This document shows, one piece after another, positions 9,744 through 18,292 of a stretch of DNA of 43,600 nucleotides (positions within the stretch are counted from its first letter, which is position 1; every line of letters starts with the position of its first letter). The position numbers and the translations under genes are program-made. Origin of the DNA: Prochlorococcus sp. AG-347-L02. GTDB taxonomy: Bacteria; Cyanobacteriota; Cyanobacteriia; PCC-6307; Cyanobiaceae. The notes beneath the pieces were generated by a model. That model saw nothing but the letters and a program-made list of their open reading frames with translations. It had not been told where the DNA came from and ran no database searches. The stretch is from assembly GCA_003281255.1 (NCBI GenBank), contig QCCL01000012.1:1-43600 (forward strand), written 5' to 3'.

Positions 9744-11724
9744 TGTCCCATGGATCATCGTCCCTAGAATTACCATACCTCGAATTTCTATAATTTCTAT
9801 TCATTTGATTGTCCCAAGGATCATCATCCCAATAATCATCTGAAAAGAGTTCATCTTTTAATGAACCAAATGTATTTTTAATGCTCTGTAAGGGATTATT
9901 ATCAGTTTTCTTTTCTGCCGCAAATTTTCTGTTTAAGCCGAATAATGCTTCTTGAAGAGCACTTACTGAAATTTCTAATTCTTGAGGATCATCATCATCT
10001 ATATACTCTTCAACATCTTGAATGGCTAATTCAACAGCTCTTTGTTGCCTTTCGGCCCCATAAGGACCAAATTCTAATGAAGCATCCCTTAGTCTTCTCT
10101 CGGCTTGCGCAATAAGAGTTAATGCACTATTTTTCCTATCAATTACAGATCTTCTCTTCCTATCTTCATTAGCTTTTACTTTAGCTTCTTCAATTATTGA
10201 ATTTATTTCTTGTTCATTTAAATTAGAACCACCAGAGATTGTAACTGTTTGCTTTCTTCCAGTTGTTCTATCAGTTGCACTTACTTCTAAAAGACCATTA
10301 GCATCAATATCAAAAGCTACCTGAACCTGAGGAATACCTCTTGGAGCTGGAGGTATTCCTGATAGTCTAAACTTACCAAGTGATTTATTTTCAGAGGCTA
10401 AAGGCCTTTCACCTTGCCGTACTTGAACAACTACTGATGATTGATTAGCTTCAGAAGTACTAAAAACATCTGATTGTCTAACTGGTATTGGCGTATTACG
10501 AGGAATAAGTACCTTCATAAGGCCACCAATAGTTTCTAAACCTAAAGATAAAGGAGTAACGTCATTTAGGAGTAAATCTTGTAAATCACCACTAATAATT
10601 CCAGATTGTATCGCAGCTCCAACTGCCACGACTTCATCAGGATTAACAGATTGGCAAGGATCATTAGGAACAAGAGTCTTTACTAGTTGTTGAACCATTG
10701 GGATTCTTGTGCTGCCACCTACAAGAACTACCTCATCAATATCTTCTGCATTCCATCCAGAATCATCTAAAGCTATTTGCACAGGCTCTAATAATCTATC
10801 AAGTAAATCTTGTGATAATGATTCAAATATTTTTCTATCTAGGGTTTCTTCAATATGTAAAGGCCCCTCTTTATTTGTTGTGATAAAGGGTAAAGATATT
10901 TTTGTTTTTTGTAATCCTGATAATTCACATTTAGCTTTTTCAGCAGCTTCAGTTAATCTCTGTAAAGCTTGTCTATCCCTTCTTAGATCAATATCATGTT
11001 TAACTAGAAATTTTTCTGCAAGCCAATCAACTATTTTTGAATCAAAATTGTTTCCTCCTAGCTGTGTATCACCACAAGTGGCTTTAACATCAAATACACC
11101 ATTAGAAATTTTCAATAATGAAACATCAAATGTTCCTCCTCCTAAATCAAAAACCAAAACATTATTAGAAGAACTTTTTTCAAAACCATAAGCTAGAGCA
11201 GCAGCGGTAGGTTCATTTAGAATTCTATCTACTTTAATACCAGCTAATATTGCAGAATCCTTTGTAGCTTGTCTTTGAGACTCATTAAAGTAAGCAGGGA
11301 CAGTAATAACTGCAGAATCAACAGTATCTCCAAGATATGTTTCAGCATCATTAATTAATTTTCTAATCAATGAGCTCACTAATTCTTCGGGTGCATACTC
11401 TCTTTCTGTATTTGGACTAAGAACCCTAACGCTTCCATTGGTATTAGCCTTTACGTTATAAGGAACAGAAATACTATTCTCATCTAATTCATCCCAGTCA
11501 CTACCAATAAATCTTTTTAGGTTATAAAAGGTATTCTTAGGATTTAGAACAAGTTGTCTTCTCGCTTGGTCTCCTATTACTATTTCCTTGTCTTTTGTAA
11601 ATCCAACTATTGAAGGTGTAGTTCTAGAACCCTCAGAATTTGCAATAACAATTGGACGTCCAGCTTCTATAACTCCTACAACAGAGTTAGTAGTACCTAA
11701 ATCAATTCCAACTATTTGCCCCAT
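9727..11724 (-). CDS. dnaK: Hsp70 chaperone DnaK (paralogue with acidic WD-rich tail)
   Basis: ATP-dependent chaperone of 665 residues. The ATPase domain begins at [13 protein letters not shown] and shows [14 protein letters not shown] and [13 protein letters not shown]. The linker and substrate-binding domain follow ([18 protein letters not shown]), then a helical lid. The C-terminus is unusual: instead of an EEVD-like or E. coli-like ending it finishes in an acidic aromatic tail with [11 protein letters not shown] and a second DDDPWDN. Cyanobacteria carry several DnaKs. The tail and the overlapping dnaJ suggest DnaK3, the membrane-associated type, rather than the general DnaK2; that subtype call is an inference. 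It is transcribed away from tRNA-Ser with a roughly 210-base leader region. Confidence 0.94.
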   Translation of the reverse strand: MGQIVGIDLGTTNSVVGVIEAGRPIVIANSEGSRTTPSIVGFTKDKEIVIGDQARRQLVLNPKNTFYNLKRFIGSDWDELDENSISVPYNVKANTNGSVRVLSPNTEREYAPEELVSSLIRKLINDAETYLGDTVDSAVITVPAYFNESQRQATKDSAILAGIKVDRILNEPTAAALAYGFEKSSSNNVLVFDLGGGTFDVSLLKISNGVFDVKATCGDTQLGGNNFDSKIVDWLAEKFLVKHDIDLRRDRQALQRLTEAAEKAKCELSGLQKTKISLPFITTNKEGPLHIEETLDRKIFESLSQDLLDRLLEPVQIALDDSGWNAEDIDEVVLVGGSTRIPMVQQLVKTLVPNDPCQSVNPDEVVAVGAAIQSGIISGDLQDLLLNDVTPLSLGLETIGGLMKVLIPRNTPIPVRQSDVFSTSEANQSSVVVQVRQGERPLASENKSLGKFRLSGIPPAPRGIPQVQVAFDIDANGLLEVSATDRTTGRKQTVTISGGSNLNEQEINSIIEEAKVKANEDRKRRSVIDRKNSALTLIAQAERRLRDASLEFGPYGAERQQRAVELAIQDVEEYIDDDDPQELEISVSALQEALFGLNRKFAAEKKTDNNPLQSIKNTFGSLKDELFSDDYWDDDPWDNQMNRNYRNSRYGNSRDDDPWDNDYFL

Positions 11725-11792
11725 GATTTTAGATCGCTAAATTAAAGCAAAATTTACTAATAATTTAATTAATTTTTATCTTAGATATTTAC

Positions 11793-11821
11793 ATATAATA
11801 GTAAAAATCAAATATTTTCAA
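11793..11821 (-). promoter_or_regulatory. Candidate dnaK promoter
   Basis: Read on the minus strand, TTGAAA (11816-11821) could be a -35 hexamer. The -10 hexamer would be TTATAT (11793-11798, 17-base spacer) or TATTAT (11795-11800, 15-base spacer). Transcription would then begin about 60 bases before the dnaK start. The whole interval 11725-11937 is very AT-rich, so chance matches are likely. I saw no CIRCE-type heat-shock repeat in it. Confidence 0.3.
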
Positions 11822-11937
11822 CTTAATTTAAATAAATAAGATTATTTATAACTTGTAAAAAAGTGTACTATCAATTTTAAAAGATTCTTTAAAGACAATA
11901 GTGTTGATGTAGTTAACCTAAATAAACTAATATAAAA

Positions 11938-12024
11938 CGGAGAGAGAGGGATTCGAACCCTCGATAAAGTTGCCCCTATACAGCATTTCCAGTGCTGCGC
12001 CTTCAACCACTCGGCCACCTCTCC
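11938..12024 (-). tRNA. tRNA-Ser (anticodon GGA)
   Basis: An 87-base tRNA on the minus strand. The acceptor arm begins GGAGAGG and pairs with the TCTCTCC end, with one G-U pair. G is at the discriminator position, as expected for serine tRNAs. The anticodon arm holds the loop CTGGAAA, giving anticodon GGA, which reads UCC/UCU. A long variable arm follows, as in class II tRNAs, and the T arm contains GGTTCGAATCC. The 3' CCA is not encoded. A 71-residue reading frame running through the tRNA is a chance translation. Confidence 0.95.
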
Positions 12025-12073
12025 CAAGAAAACCATTTTAGCTCTTAACCAACCCATTTTAGAGGAAAGTTAT

Positions 12074-12448
12074 TTGAAAAAGACTTTCACAGTCACGATT
12101 AAAAATAAGGAAACCGGAAAGGTTTACCAAGAGCAAGTTAATAGTGATGATTACATACTTAAGGAATTTGAAAAGAAAGGTTTCAAACTTGCATTTTCAT
12201 GTAGAAATGGTTGCTGTACAAGTTGTGCAGTTAAAGTTAAATCTGGTACTTTACAACAACCTGAAGCCATGGGTGTATCTCAGGCTTTAAAAGATAAAGG
12301 GTATGCACTTCTATGTGTGGCTAAAGCAACTTCAGATATTGAGGTAGAAACTACATATGAAGATGAAGTTTACGATTTACAATTTGGACAATATTTTGGG
12401 AGGGGAAATACAAGAGTTGCGCCACCTTGGGAATTTGAGGAAGATTAA
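12074..12448 (+). CDS. Plant-type [2Fe-2S] ferredoxin
   Basis: Small electron carrier of 124 residues with the plant-type iron-sulphur motif Cys-x4-Cys-x2-Cys in CRNGCCTSC near residues 43-51 and the fourth cysteine in LLCVA near residue 80. It has an extra C-terminal stretch (about residues 95-124) ending in acidic residues, longer than photosynthetic PetF (about 97 residues). It is therefore probably a specialised ferredoxin rather than the main photosystem I acceptor. The start is TTG at 12074, supported by AGAGGAAAG just upstream. It is followed 5 bases later by the phosphatase gene and probably shares a transcript with it. Confidence 0.93.
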   Translation: MKKTFTVTIKNKETGKVYQEQVNSDDYILKEFEKKGFKLAFSCRNGCCTSCAVKVKSGTLQQPEAMGVSQALKDKGYALLCVAKATSDIEVETTYEDEVYDLQFGQYFGRGNTRVAPPWEFEED

Positions 12449-12453
12449 CTATC

Positions 12454-13302
12454 ATGTTTGAATTAAATGAAATAGAGGAAATTGCGAATCAAGTAAACTT
12501 ATCCATTTTGTATGAAATAGCTAAGAATTCTGCTCAAATTGGTAATGAAATTTTAAAAGTTAATTACAATAAAATTCAGAAAATATCATCAAAGGGTAGG
12601 AAGGGTGATTTAGTTACCAATGTAGATTTGGAAGTTGAAAATAAAATAAAAGAATATTTATTAGAAGAGACACCAAACATATCTATAAATGCAGAGGAAT
12701 CTGGTAAATTAACGAAATCTTCGGATTTAACGTGGTGTATAGACCCATTAGACGGTACAACAAATTATTCCCATGGATATCCTTTTTTTGGGACTTCTAT
12801 TGGTCTTGTATACAAAAATAAGCCAATTATAGGCGCTATATCAGTACCTTATTTAAATGAGCTATATTCAGCCTGTATAGGTTTAGGCTCATTCTGCAAT
12901 GATAGTGAGCTTAAAGTATCGAATCCCTCTAATCTATCTGATAGTCTACTTGTAACTGGTTTCTCTTATGACAGATTTGAGACAGAAGATAATAATTATG
13001 CTGAATTTTGTTACTTAACACATAAAACTAGGGGAGTTAGAAGAGGAGGTGCAGCAGCCGTTGATCTAGCATTTGTTGCGGCAGGTAAGGTAGATGGATA
13101 TTGGGAAAGAGGATTGGAGGTATGGGACCTAGCAGCCGGTGCTATTATTGTTAAAGAGGCTGGTGGTATTATTTCTGATTATCCATCAGGCGAATTTAAT
13201 TTAAGTTCAGGAAGAATTTTAGCTTGTTCTCCCAGCCTTGAGAATGAATTAAAAAATGAACTAGATAAAGTCTCACCATTTAAAAAAAATCTCTATACCT
13301 AA
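12454..13302 (+). CDS. Inositol monophosphatase family protein (SuhB/HisN-like)
   Basis: Mg2+-dependent phosphatase of 282 residues from the inositol monophosphatase superfamily. The metal-binding motifs are intact: INAEESG near residue 85, WCIDPLDGTTNY near residue 103, and EVWDLAAGAIIVKEAGG near residue 225. The family includes inositol-1-phosphatase, the SuhB ribosomal-RNA factor and histidinol-phosphate phosphatase (HisN). It lies 18 bases upstream of hisZ in the same orientation, so a role in histidine synthesis is possible, but the motifs do not separate these substrates. Family secure, substrate unknown. Confidence 0.9.
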   Translation: MFELNEIEEIANQVNLSILYEIAKNSAQIGNEILKVNYNKIQKISSKGRKGDLVTNVDLEVENKIKEYLLEETPNISINAEESGKLTKSSDLTWCIDPLDGTTNYSHGYPFFGTSIGLVYKNKPIIGAISVPYLNELYSACIGLGSFCNDSELKVSNPSNLSDSLLVTGFSYDRFETEDNNYAEFCYLTHKTRGVRRGGAAAVDLAFVAAGKVDGYWERGLEVWDLAAGAIIVKEAGGIISDYPSGEFNLSSGRILACSPSLENELKNELDKVSPFKKNLYT

Positions 13303-13320
13303 AATAAGTTAAATATTAAT

Positions 13321-14472
13321 ATGACAGATATAAAGGAAATTAAATTAGTCGATGTAAAAAATAACTCAAACATCATAAATAATCTAAATAGTATTTATAA
13401 ACTATGGGGATACGAAGAGGTTTCACCCTCATTTATAAATACTTTAGAAACCATAAAAGGCCGTGGCGTTATTGACGAAAATCAGGTTGTAGGAATAGTA
13501 AGTAATAATTCATTATGTCTTAGACCAGAAATGACAACATCAATTGTTAAATTGTCATCTACTAGATTAATAAATAAGAAAAGACCTATAAGATTATTTA
13601 CCAATGGAATGGTTTTTGATAAAAAACAAAATAATAAAAATTCATTTAAGTTGCAAGAAAAATTGCAAAGTGGAATTGAGTTAATTGGATATGATACAAA
13701 ATACCCAGAAATCGAAGTTATTAATATTTTGTTTGATTCAATCGACAATATTAATTTGAAGGATGGTTGTAATTTATTTCTACTAGTAAGCACCACAAAA
13801 ATAATGGACTTGATGCTTAACAAATATATTGATAATAATTTTGAAGAAATTAAGAAAAGTCTGGTAAATTTTGATCAAGATAATTTATCTAAATTAGGAA
13901 TAGATGAAGATGATAAATATATTCTTAAAGATCTTTTATTCACACGAGGAGAGCCAATTGAAATATTAAAAAAATTAAAAAATATATATGGTACTAGTAA
14001 AACATTAGATGACTTAAATTTTTTATTTGAAACATTATCAAAAATTTCAAATAAATATGGTGTTAAATTACAACTTGATCCCACTTTTCAACCTCACTTG
14101 AATTTATATGAAGGAATAGTTTTTCAACTAATAGGGGATAATGGTAAAAATAAAAGCGTCATCGCAAAAGGCGGAAGATATGATGAGTTAGTAAGATCAT
14201 TTAGTCCTAATGAGAAAATATTTAATGGGATTGGATTTACAATTTCAATAGACATTTTAAGAAATTTAATTAAGGAAGAAAAGACAGATAAAAAAAAGAT
14301 TTTATTGATGTTTAAAGATTCTTATTTGTTAGAAAAAGCTATGAATGAACAAAAAATACAACAGAAAAAAGGAAATATTGCTGTCTTACATTTAAATCCA
14401 TGTGATGATTTGGCTAAAGCCAATCAAATTATGAAAGAAAATAATTGTAGTGAGATATTGTGGGTTAAATAA
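13321..14472 (+). CDS. hisZ: ATP phosphoribosyltransferase regulatory subunit HisZ
   Basis: A 383-residue paralogue of the catalytic domain of histidyl-tRNA synthetase that activates the short form of HisG in the first step of histidine synthesis. Class II synthetase features can be followed: CLRPEMTTSIVKLSSTRL (motif 2-like), LFTNGMVFD, and the motif 3-like KGGRYDELVRSF with NGIGFTISID. The C-terminal anticodon-binding domain of a real HisRS is replaced by a short about 60-residue segment ending in EILWVK, and the sequence is more divergent than a true HisRS. Those features favour HisZ. It is the last gene of the ferredoxin, phosphatase, hisZ run. Confidence 0.88.
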   Translation: MTDIKEIKLVDVKNNSNIINNLNSIYKLWGYEEVSPSFINTLETIKGRGVIDENQVVGIVSNNSLCLRPEMTTSIVKLSSTRLINKKRPIRLFTNGMVFDKKQNNKNSFKLQEKLQSGIELIGYDTKYPEIEVINILFDSIDNINLKDGCNLFLLVSTTKIMDLMLNKYIDNNFEEIKKSLVNFDQDNLSKLGIDEDDKYILKDLLFTRGEPIEILKKLKNIYGTSKTLDDLNFLFETLSKISNKYGVKLQLDPTFQPHLNLYEGIVFQLIGDNGKNKSVIAKGGRYDELVRSFSPNEKIFNGIGFTISIDILRNLIKEEKTDKKKILLMFKDSYLLEKAMNEQKIQQKKGNIAVLHLNPCDDLAKANQIMKENNCSEILWVK

Positions 14473-14508
14473 AACCAACTAAAAATATATTTAACTTTTA
14501 AATTCATA

Positions 14509-14524
14509 TATTGTTCGGACAATA
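14509..14524 (+). other. Small hairpin with TCGG loop between hisZ and htpG
   Basis: TATTGT and ACAATA form a perfect 6-base-pair stem closing the tetraloop TCGG. It lies 37 bases after hisZ and about 65 bases before htpG. No T tract follows directly, so it is a poor intrinsic terminator. It might stabilise the hisZ mRNA end or mark a regulatory site for htpG. The remainder of the 14473-14589 gap is AT-rich with no other clear signal. Confidence 0.35.
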
Positions 14525-14589
14525 CTCCTAATTTAACTTGATTAACTAGTTTTTACGAAATAAGATTTAATATGTTTGATTTTTTTTAA

Positions 14590-16494
14590 ATGGAAAAAGG
14601 CGAAATTCGTATTAATACCGAAAATATTTTCCCAATTATCAAGAAGGCAGTATATTCTGACCATGAAATCTTTTTAAGAGAACTTGTTAGTAATGGTGTT
14701 GATGCAATTAGTAAAAGAAGAATGGCCTCTATGGCAGGTGATTGCGAGAATACTGAGGAGGCTCAAGTAAAAATAACAATTAACCGTGAAAAAAATACTT
14801 TAACAATTTCCGATAATGGAATTGGAATGAATGATGAAGAAATTAAGAAGTACATAAATCAAGTTGCATTTTCTAGTGCTGAAGAATTCCTAACAAAATA
14901 CAAAAAAGATAATGATGAATTCATAGGTCATTTTGGACTAGGTTTTTATTCAAGTTTCATGGTTGCAGATAAAGTTGATATATTAACTAAATCAGCACTT
15001 GGGGAATCAAAAGCTTTCAAATGGTCTTGTGATGGATCGCCAAATTTCTCGTTAGAGGAGTCAGAAAGAGAGGCAATTGGTACAGATGTAATACTTCACC
15101 TACTTGACGAAGAAAAAGAGTTTATTGAGCCTGAAAGGATTAAATCATTAATAAAAAAATATTGTGATTTTATGCCAATAGATGTCTTATTAGAAGGTGA
15201 AACAATTAATAAGAAAAATCCTCCTTGGAGAAAACAACCTAGTGAATTAAAAGATGAAGATTATATTGAGTTGTATAAATATCTCTATCCTTTTCAAGGC
15301 GATCCGCTGTTATGGATACACCTAAATACTGATTATCCATATGACATACAAGGAATATTGTATTTTCCTAAGTTGTCTGGTAGAGCTGATTGGGAAAAGG
15401 GAGAGATTAAACTATTTTGTAATCAAGTATTCGTAAGCGATTCGATTAAAGAGATTGTCCCAAAATACCTATTACCCCTTAGAGGAGTAATTGACTCTAC
15501 AGATATACCTTTAAATGTTAGTAGAAGCGCATTACAAACAGATAGAAAAGTAAGATCTATATCATCATTTATTTCAAAAAAAATCGCTAATAAACTTAAG
15601 GATTTAATAAAAAATTCTCCAGAATTTTATGCAGAAATCTGGGATTCTATTTCAGCTTTTATTAAAATTGGTGCGATCGAGGATGATAAATTTGCTGAAT
15701 TAGTGGATAAAAGTATAATTTTTGAAACAATAATAAATTCTGAGAAAGACGTCACTAAAGATATTGAAAATAAAACTCTTATCAAATCCAATGATAAATA
15801 TTTCACAACTCTGGCAAATTACAAAGAACGAAATAATATAACTGATTCTAAAAAAATAATATATTGTTCAGATTCGATTGCGCAGTCAATCGCATTAAAT
15901 ATCTGCCTATCTGATAACAAAGAAGTTATTAAATCAGATCCCTTAATTGATGCACAATTTCTTCCTTGGTTAGAAAGTAAAAACGAAGATTATCATTTTC
16001 AAAGAGTTGATTCAGAAATAAATGAACTTGAAGATAAAGAATCTAAAGAAATTGTAGATAAGGATGGCAAATCAAATACAGAAAATCTTAGAGATTCGAT
16101 TGTAAAAGCACTTAACAATGAAAAAGTAACAGTTAAAGTTCAGTCACTTTCAAGTAAAGGTGCGCCACCAGCGATGATCTTGCTTCCAGAGCAAATGAGA
16201 AGAATTAATGATATGGGTGCTTACATGGAACAAAAGATGCCTGGCTTACCTGAATATCACGTTCTTTTAATTAACAAGGAACATCCTCTTATTGTTGGCC
16301 TTAATAAAATTACAGGCAATAAAATAATTATTGATAAAAAAGACCCTGTAGAAAATCCATTGGCATCAAAAATTGCAAATCATGTTTACGATATGGCAAA
16401 ACTATCTGTTGGTGGATTAGATCAAGAACAGATTATTAATTTACAAAATAATAACGCCGATTTAATTTCAGAATTGCTTAATTCAACAAATTGA
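14590..16494 (+). CDS. htpG: Hsp90 chaperone HtpG
   Basis: Cytoplasmic Hsp90-family ATP-dependent chaperone of 634 residues, close to the bacterial norm. The N-terminal GHKL ATPase domain shows the Bergerat-fold motifs: FLRELVSNGVDAISKRR with the catalytic Glu and Asn, ISDNGIGMN, and GHFGLGFYSSFMVADKV. The middle domain contains IPLNVSRSALQTD with the conserved Arg that contacts ATP. The C-terminal dimerisation domain follows, without the cytosolic eukaryotic MEEVD tail. In cyanobacteria HtpG helps against heat, oxidative and light stress. The start is the ATG at 14590. Secure. Confidence 0.95.
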   Translation: MEKGEIRINTENIFPIIKKAVYSDHEIFLRELVSNGVDAISKRRMASMAGDCENTEEAQVKITINREKNTLTISDNGIGMNDEEIKKYINQVAFSSAEEFLTKYKKDNDEFIGHFGLGFYSSFMVADKVDILTKSALGESKAFKWSCDGSPNFSLEESEREAIGTDVILHLLDEEKEFIEPERIKSLIKKYCDFMPIDVLLEGETINKKNPPWRKQPSELKDEDYIELYKYLYPFQGDPLLWIHLNTDYPYDIQGILYFPKLSGRADWEKGEIKLFCNQVFVSDSIKEIVPKYLLPLRGVIDSTDIPLNVSRSALQTDRKVRSISSFISKKIANKLKDLIKNSPEFYAEIWDSISAFIKIGAIEDDKFAELVDKSIIFETIINSEKDVTKDIENKTLIKSNDKYFTTLANYKERNNITDSKKIIYCSDSIAQSIALNICLSDNKEVIKSDPLIDAQFLPWLESKNEDYHFQRVDSEINELEDKESKEIVDKDGKSNTENLRDSIVKALNNEKVTVKVQSLSSKGAPPAMILLPEQMRRINDMGAYMEQKMPGLPEYHVLLINKEHPLIVGLNKITGNKIIIDKKDPVENPLASKIANHVYDMAKLSVGGLDQEQIINLQNNNADLISELLNSTN

Positions 16495-16503
16495 GTCGTG
16501 TGC

Positions 16504-16509
16504 TAAAAT
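16504..16509 (+). promoter_or_regulatory. Candidate extended -10 promoter for rpmB
   Basis: TGC followed by TAAAAT resembles an extended -10 element (TGn plus hexamer), beginning 9 bases after the htpG stop and 23 bases before the rpmB ATG. No convincing -35 hexamer is visible, which is acceptable for an extended -10 promoter. It would give rpmB a very short leader. Confidence 0.35.
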
Positions 16510-16532
16510 TTTTAGAGATATAACTCAAAAAT

Positions 16533-16769
16533 ATGTCAAGAGTTTGCGAACTGACAGGAGCAAAAGCTAATAATGGGATGGCTGTAAGTCACTCACATAT
16601 TCGTACAAAAAAATTGCAACAAGTAAATCTCCAAAAAAGGAGACTTTGGTGGGAAGAAGGAAATAAATGGGTAAATATAAAAATTAGTACCAAAGCACTA
16701 AAATCAATACAAAAAGTGGGCTTAGATAAATTTGCTAAATCAAATGGAGTTGATTTGAAAAAATTCTAA
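16533..16769 (+). CDS. rpmB: 50S ribosomal protein L28
   Basis: Ribosomal large-subunit protein of 78 residues, the usual size. It begins with the hallmark [20 protein letters not shown] and contains the basic stretch [15 protein letters not shown] and the C-terminal [17 protein letters not shown]. It is followed 2 bases later by the peroxiredoxin frame, so the downstream genes may share its transcript. Secure. Confidence 0.96.
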   Translation: MSRVCELTGAKANNGMAVSHSHIRTKKLQQVNLQKRRLWWEEGNKWVNIKISTKALKSIQKVGLDKFAKSNGVDLKKF

Positions 16770-16774
16770 ATTTG

Positions 16775-17308
16775 ATGAGAAATTTAGTAGTAAGTATATT
16801 AATATCATTTATTTTTTTTATTAATTGTAATACAGCAATAGCTTTCGATTTTGCTCCAGAAGTTGGGGATCCAGCTCCAAACTTTCAATTAGAAGGTTTT
16901 AATAAAAACATAAATTCAAAAAAAATTTGGGAATTAAATGATTTTCAAGGTAAGTGGCTTGTTATATATTTTTATCCAAAGGACTTTACAGCAGGTTGCA
17001 CTCTTGAAGCTAAAGGTTTTTCTGAATTAAAAAAGGATTTTTCAAAATATAATGCCGAAATTGTTGGTATTAGTGCTGATAATCAAGATTCTCATGAAAG
17101 CTTCTGCAGCGAAAAATCCATAAACTACACTTTATTATCTGATCCTGAAGGAATTATTAGCGATAAATATGGTTCTTGGATTCCACCATTTTCAGATAGA
17201 AATACTTTTTTGATTTCTCCAGAAGGGGAAATTTCTTATAGATGGATAAGTGTATTACCTATAAATCATGCCAAGGAAGTACTTAATGTACTAAAGAAAA
17301 AAATATAG
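16775..17308 (+). CDS. Secreted PrxQ/Bcp-type peroxiredoxin
   Basis: Thiol peroxidase of the AhpC/TSA superfamily, closest to PrxQ/Bcp, that reduces hydrogen and organic peroxides. Residues 1-25 form a signal peptide (hydrophobic ILISFIFFINCNTAIA, cleavage likely after AIA), so it should act in the thylakoid lumen or periplasm. The catalytic Cys is in YPKDFTAGCTLEAKGF. The resolving Cys usually found five residues later is replaced by Lys. The only other Cys in the mature region is in ESFCSEK, so it may be a 1-Cys enzyme or use that residue. I chose the ATG at 16775 over the TTG immediately before it. Confidence 0.9.
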   Translation: MRNLVVSILISFIFFINCNTAIAFDFAPEVGDPAPNFQLEGFNKNINSKKIWELNDFQGKWLVIYFYPKDFTAGCTLEAKGFSELKKDFSKYNAEIVGISADNQDSHESFCSEKSINYTLLSDPEGIISDKYGSWIPPFSDRNTFLISPEGEISYRWISVLPINHAKEVLNVLKKKI

Positions 17309-17311
17309 ATT

Positions 17312-17614
17312 TTGCACGAGCTATCATTTGGAACTTGGTTAATTCATATCTCTTCAGTAATTGAATGGATATTTACCATCTTTGTCATATACAAAATTTC
17401 TACATATAAAAAATATAATTTATTTTTTTGGTTAAGCTTAGCTATGGTTCCAAACTTAATAGGAGCTATGTGCGCTATAACTTGGCATATCTATGATAAT
17501 CAAGATGCATTGTATGGATTAGTAACGCTTCAAGGGATATTTACATTTATAGGAAATTCAACATTAGCTCTTGCATCATTCACTATTTTTAAAAAGGAAG
17601 AGACTTATGAATGA
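17312..17614 (+). CDS. DUF2499 (Ycf49-like) membrane protein
   Basis: A 100-residue integral membrane protein with about three hydrophobic segments. It matches DUF2499, also called Ycf49-like, found in cyanobacteria and plastids and of unknown function. Conserved-looking elements are LSFGTWLIHISSVIEW at the N-terminus and NLIGAMCAITWHIYDN in the middle. The start is TTG at 17312, three bases after the peroxiredoxin stop. It overlaps the next gene by 8 bases (ATGAATGA), which indicates coupled translation with the DUF3593 protein. Confidence 0.82.
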   Translation: MHELSFGTWLIHISSVIEWIFTIFVIYKISTYKKYNLFFWLSLAMVPNLIGAMCAITWHIYDNQDALYGLVTLQGIFTFIGNSTLALASFTIFKKEETYE

Positions 17615-17942
17615 TTTATTTATAAAATTTATAGAAAAACTAGCTTCATTTGACAATACAGCTTTGTTCGCAGCATCTATATTTCCATATGCAATCTTTT
17701 TGTTTTACTTATATAAAATTAAATCTGTTAATAATTTAGTAAAAACAGGTTATTCCTTAACAGTTTTATTTGTTTTTATAACAATAGTAGTTTCTATCTA
17801 CACATTAAATTACTACAATAAAACTCTTGTTGAGGTTGACTTCTTCCATGGTTTAGCAGAATCTTTCTTAACCCTAAGCGATTTTGTTATTTTGTTGGGC
17901 TTCATAAAAATTTTAAATAACTTAGAAGTAAACAACTCTTAA
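17607..17942 (+). CDS. DUF3593 membrane protein
   Basis: A 111-residue membrane protein with about three predicted transmembrane helices, which I place in DUF3593. That family occurs in cyanobacteria and plant chloroplasts and has no known function. Features include ASIFPYAIFLFYLYKIKS and VDFFHGLAESFLTLSDF. I chose the ATG at 17607, which overlaps the end of the DUF2499 gene; a longer frame back to 17571 has only a TTG and reads through that gene. The overlapping pair suggests the two products work together in the membrane. Confidence 0.82.
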   Translation: MNDLFIKFIEKLASFDNTALFAASIFPYAIFLFYLYKIKSVNNLVKTGYSLTVLFVFITIVVSIYTLNYYNKTLVEVDFFHGLAESFLTLSDFVILLGFIKILNNLEVNNS

Positions 17943-18008
17943 GACCTTTTACAATTTTGTGTTTTTTAGGTAAAAGTATTAGAGAATATATGAAAATAAC
18001 GATTTTTT

Positions 18009-18272
18009 ATGTTTACTACATTATTTGCAGCTGCTTCTGCTCCAGCAACATTCGAATGGTCACCAAAGTGCGCCCTTGTTATGATTGCATGTAATGTTTT
18101 TGCTTATGCAATTGCAAGAGCAACTATAAGAAAACCTAATGAAGGTTTTGAAATACCTAATTCAAAGTTTTTTGGTGGTTTAAGTCACGCATCAGTTGTA
18201 GGTGCTAATTGCCTAGGTCATATTTTCGGTATTGGAGCAATCTTAGGATTAGCCTCACGTGGCGTTTTATAA
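18009..18272 (+). CDS. psaK: Photosystem I subunit PsaK
   Basis: Small peripheral subunit of photosystem I in the thylakoid membrane that binds chlorophyll at the edge of the complex. The 87 residues carry two hydrophobic helices around CALVMIACNVFAYAIARATI (residues 22-41) and near the C-terminus (CLGHIFGIGAILGLAS). The connecting loop NSKFFGGLSHASVVG is typical of PsaK. The N-terminal FAAASAPATFEW is short. A 7-base inverted repeat, CTTTTAC (17946-17952) and GTAAAAG (17970-17976), lies in the 66-base leader; its role is unknown. It converges with dxs, 20 bases away. Confidence 0.95.
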   Translation: MFTTLFAAASAPATFEWSPKCALVMIACNVFAYAIARATIRKPNEGFEIPNSKFFGGLSHASVVGANCLGHIFGIGAILGLASRGVL

Positions 18273-18292
18273 AAATTTATTTTATTAAATTT

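Noticed and set aside
10709..11191. 160-residue plus-strand frame inside dnaK
   Set aside because: It is antisense to the highly conserved Hsp70 ATPase domain and its Ser-rich composition is what the reverse frame of such a gene gives.
11842..12057. 71-residue minus-strand frame beginning MGWLRAKMVF
   Set aside because: It runs straight through the tRNA-Ser gene; the translation is of tRNA and flanking sequence.
17946..17976. Possible HLR1 (RpaB) site or operator before psaK
   Set aside because: TTTACAAT at 17948-17955 fits one half of an HLR1 motif, but the second half two bases on does not match. The 7-base inverted repeat is real but weak in such AT-rich DNA.
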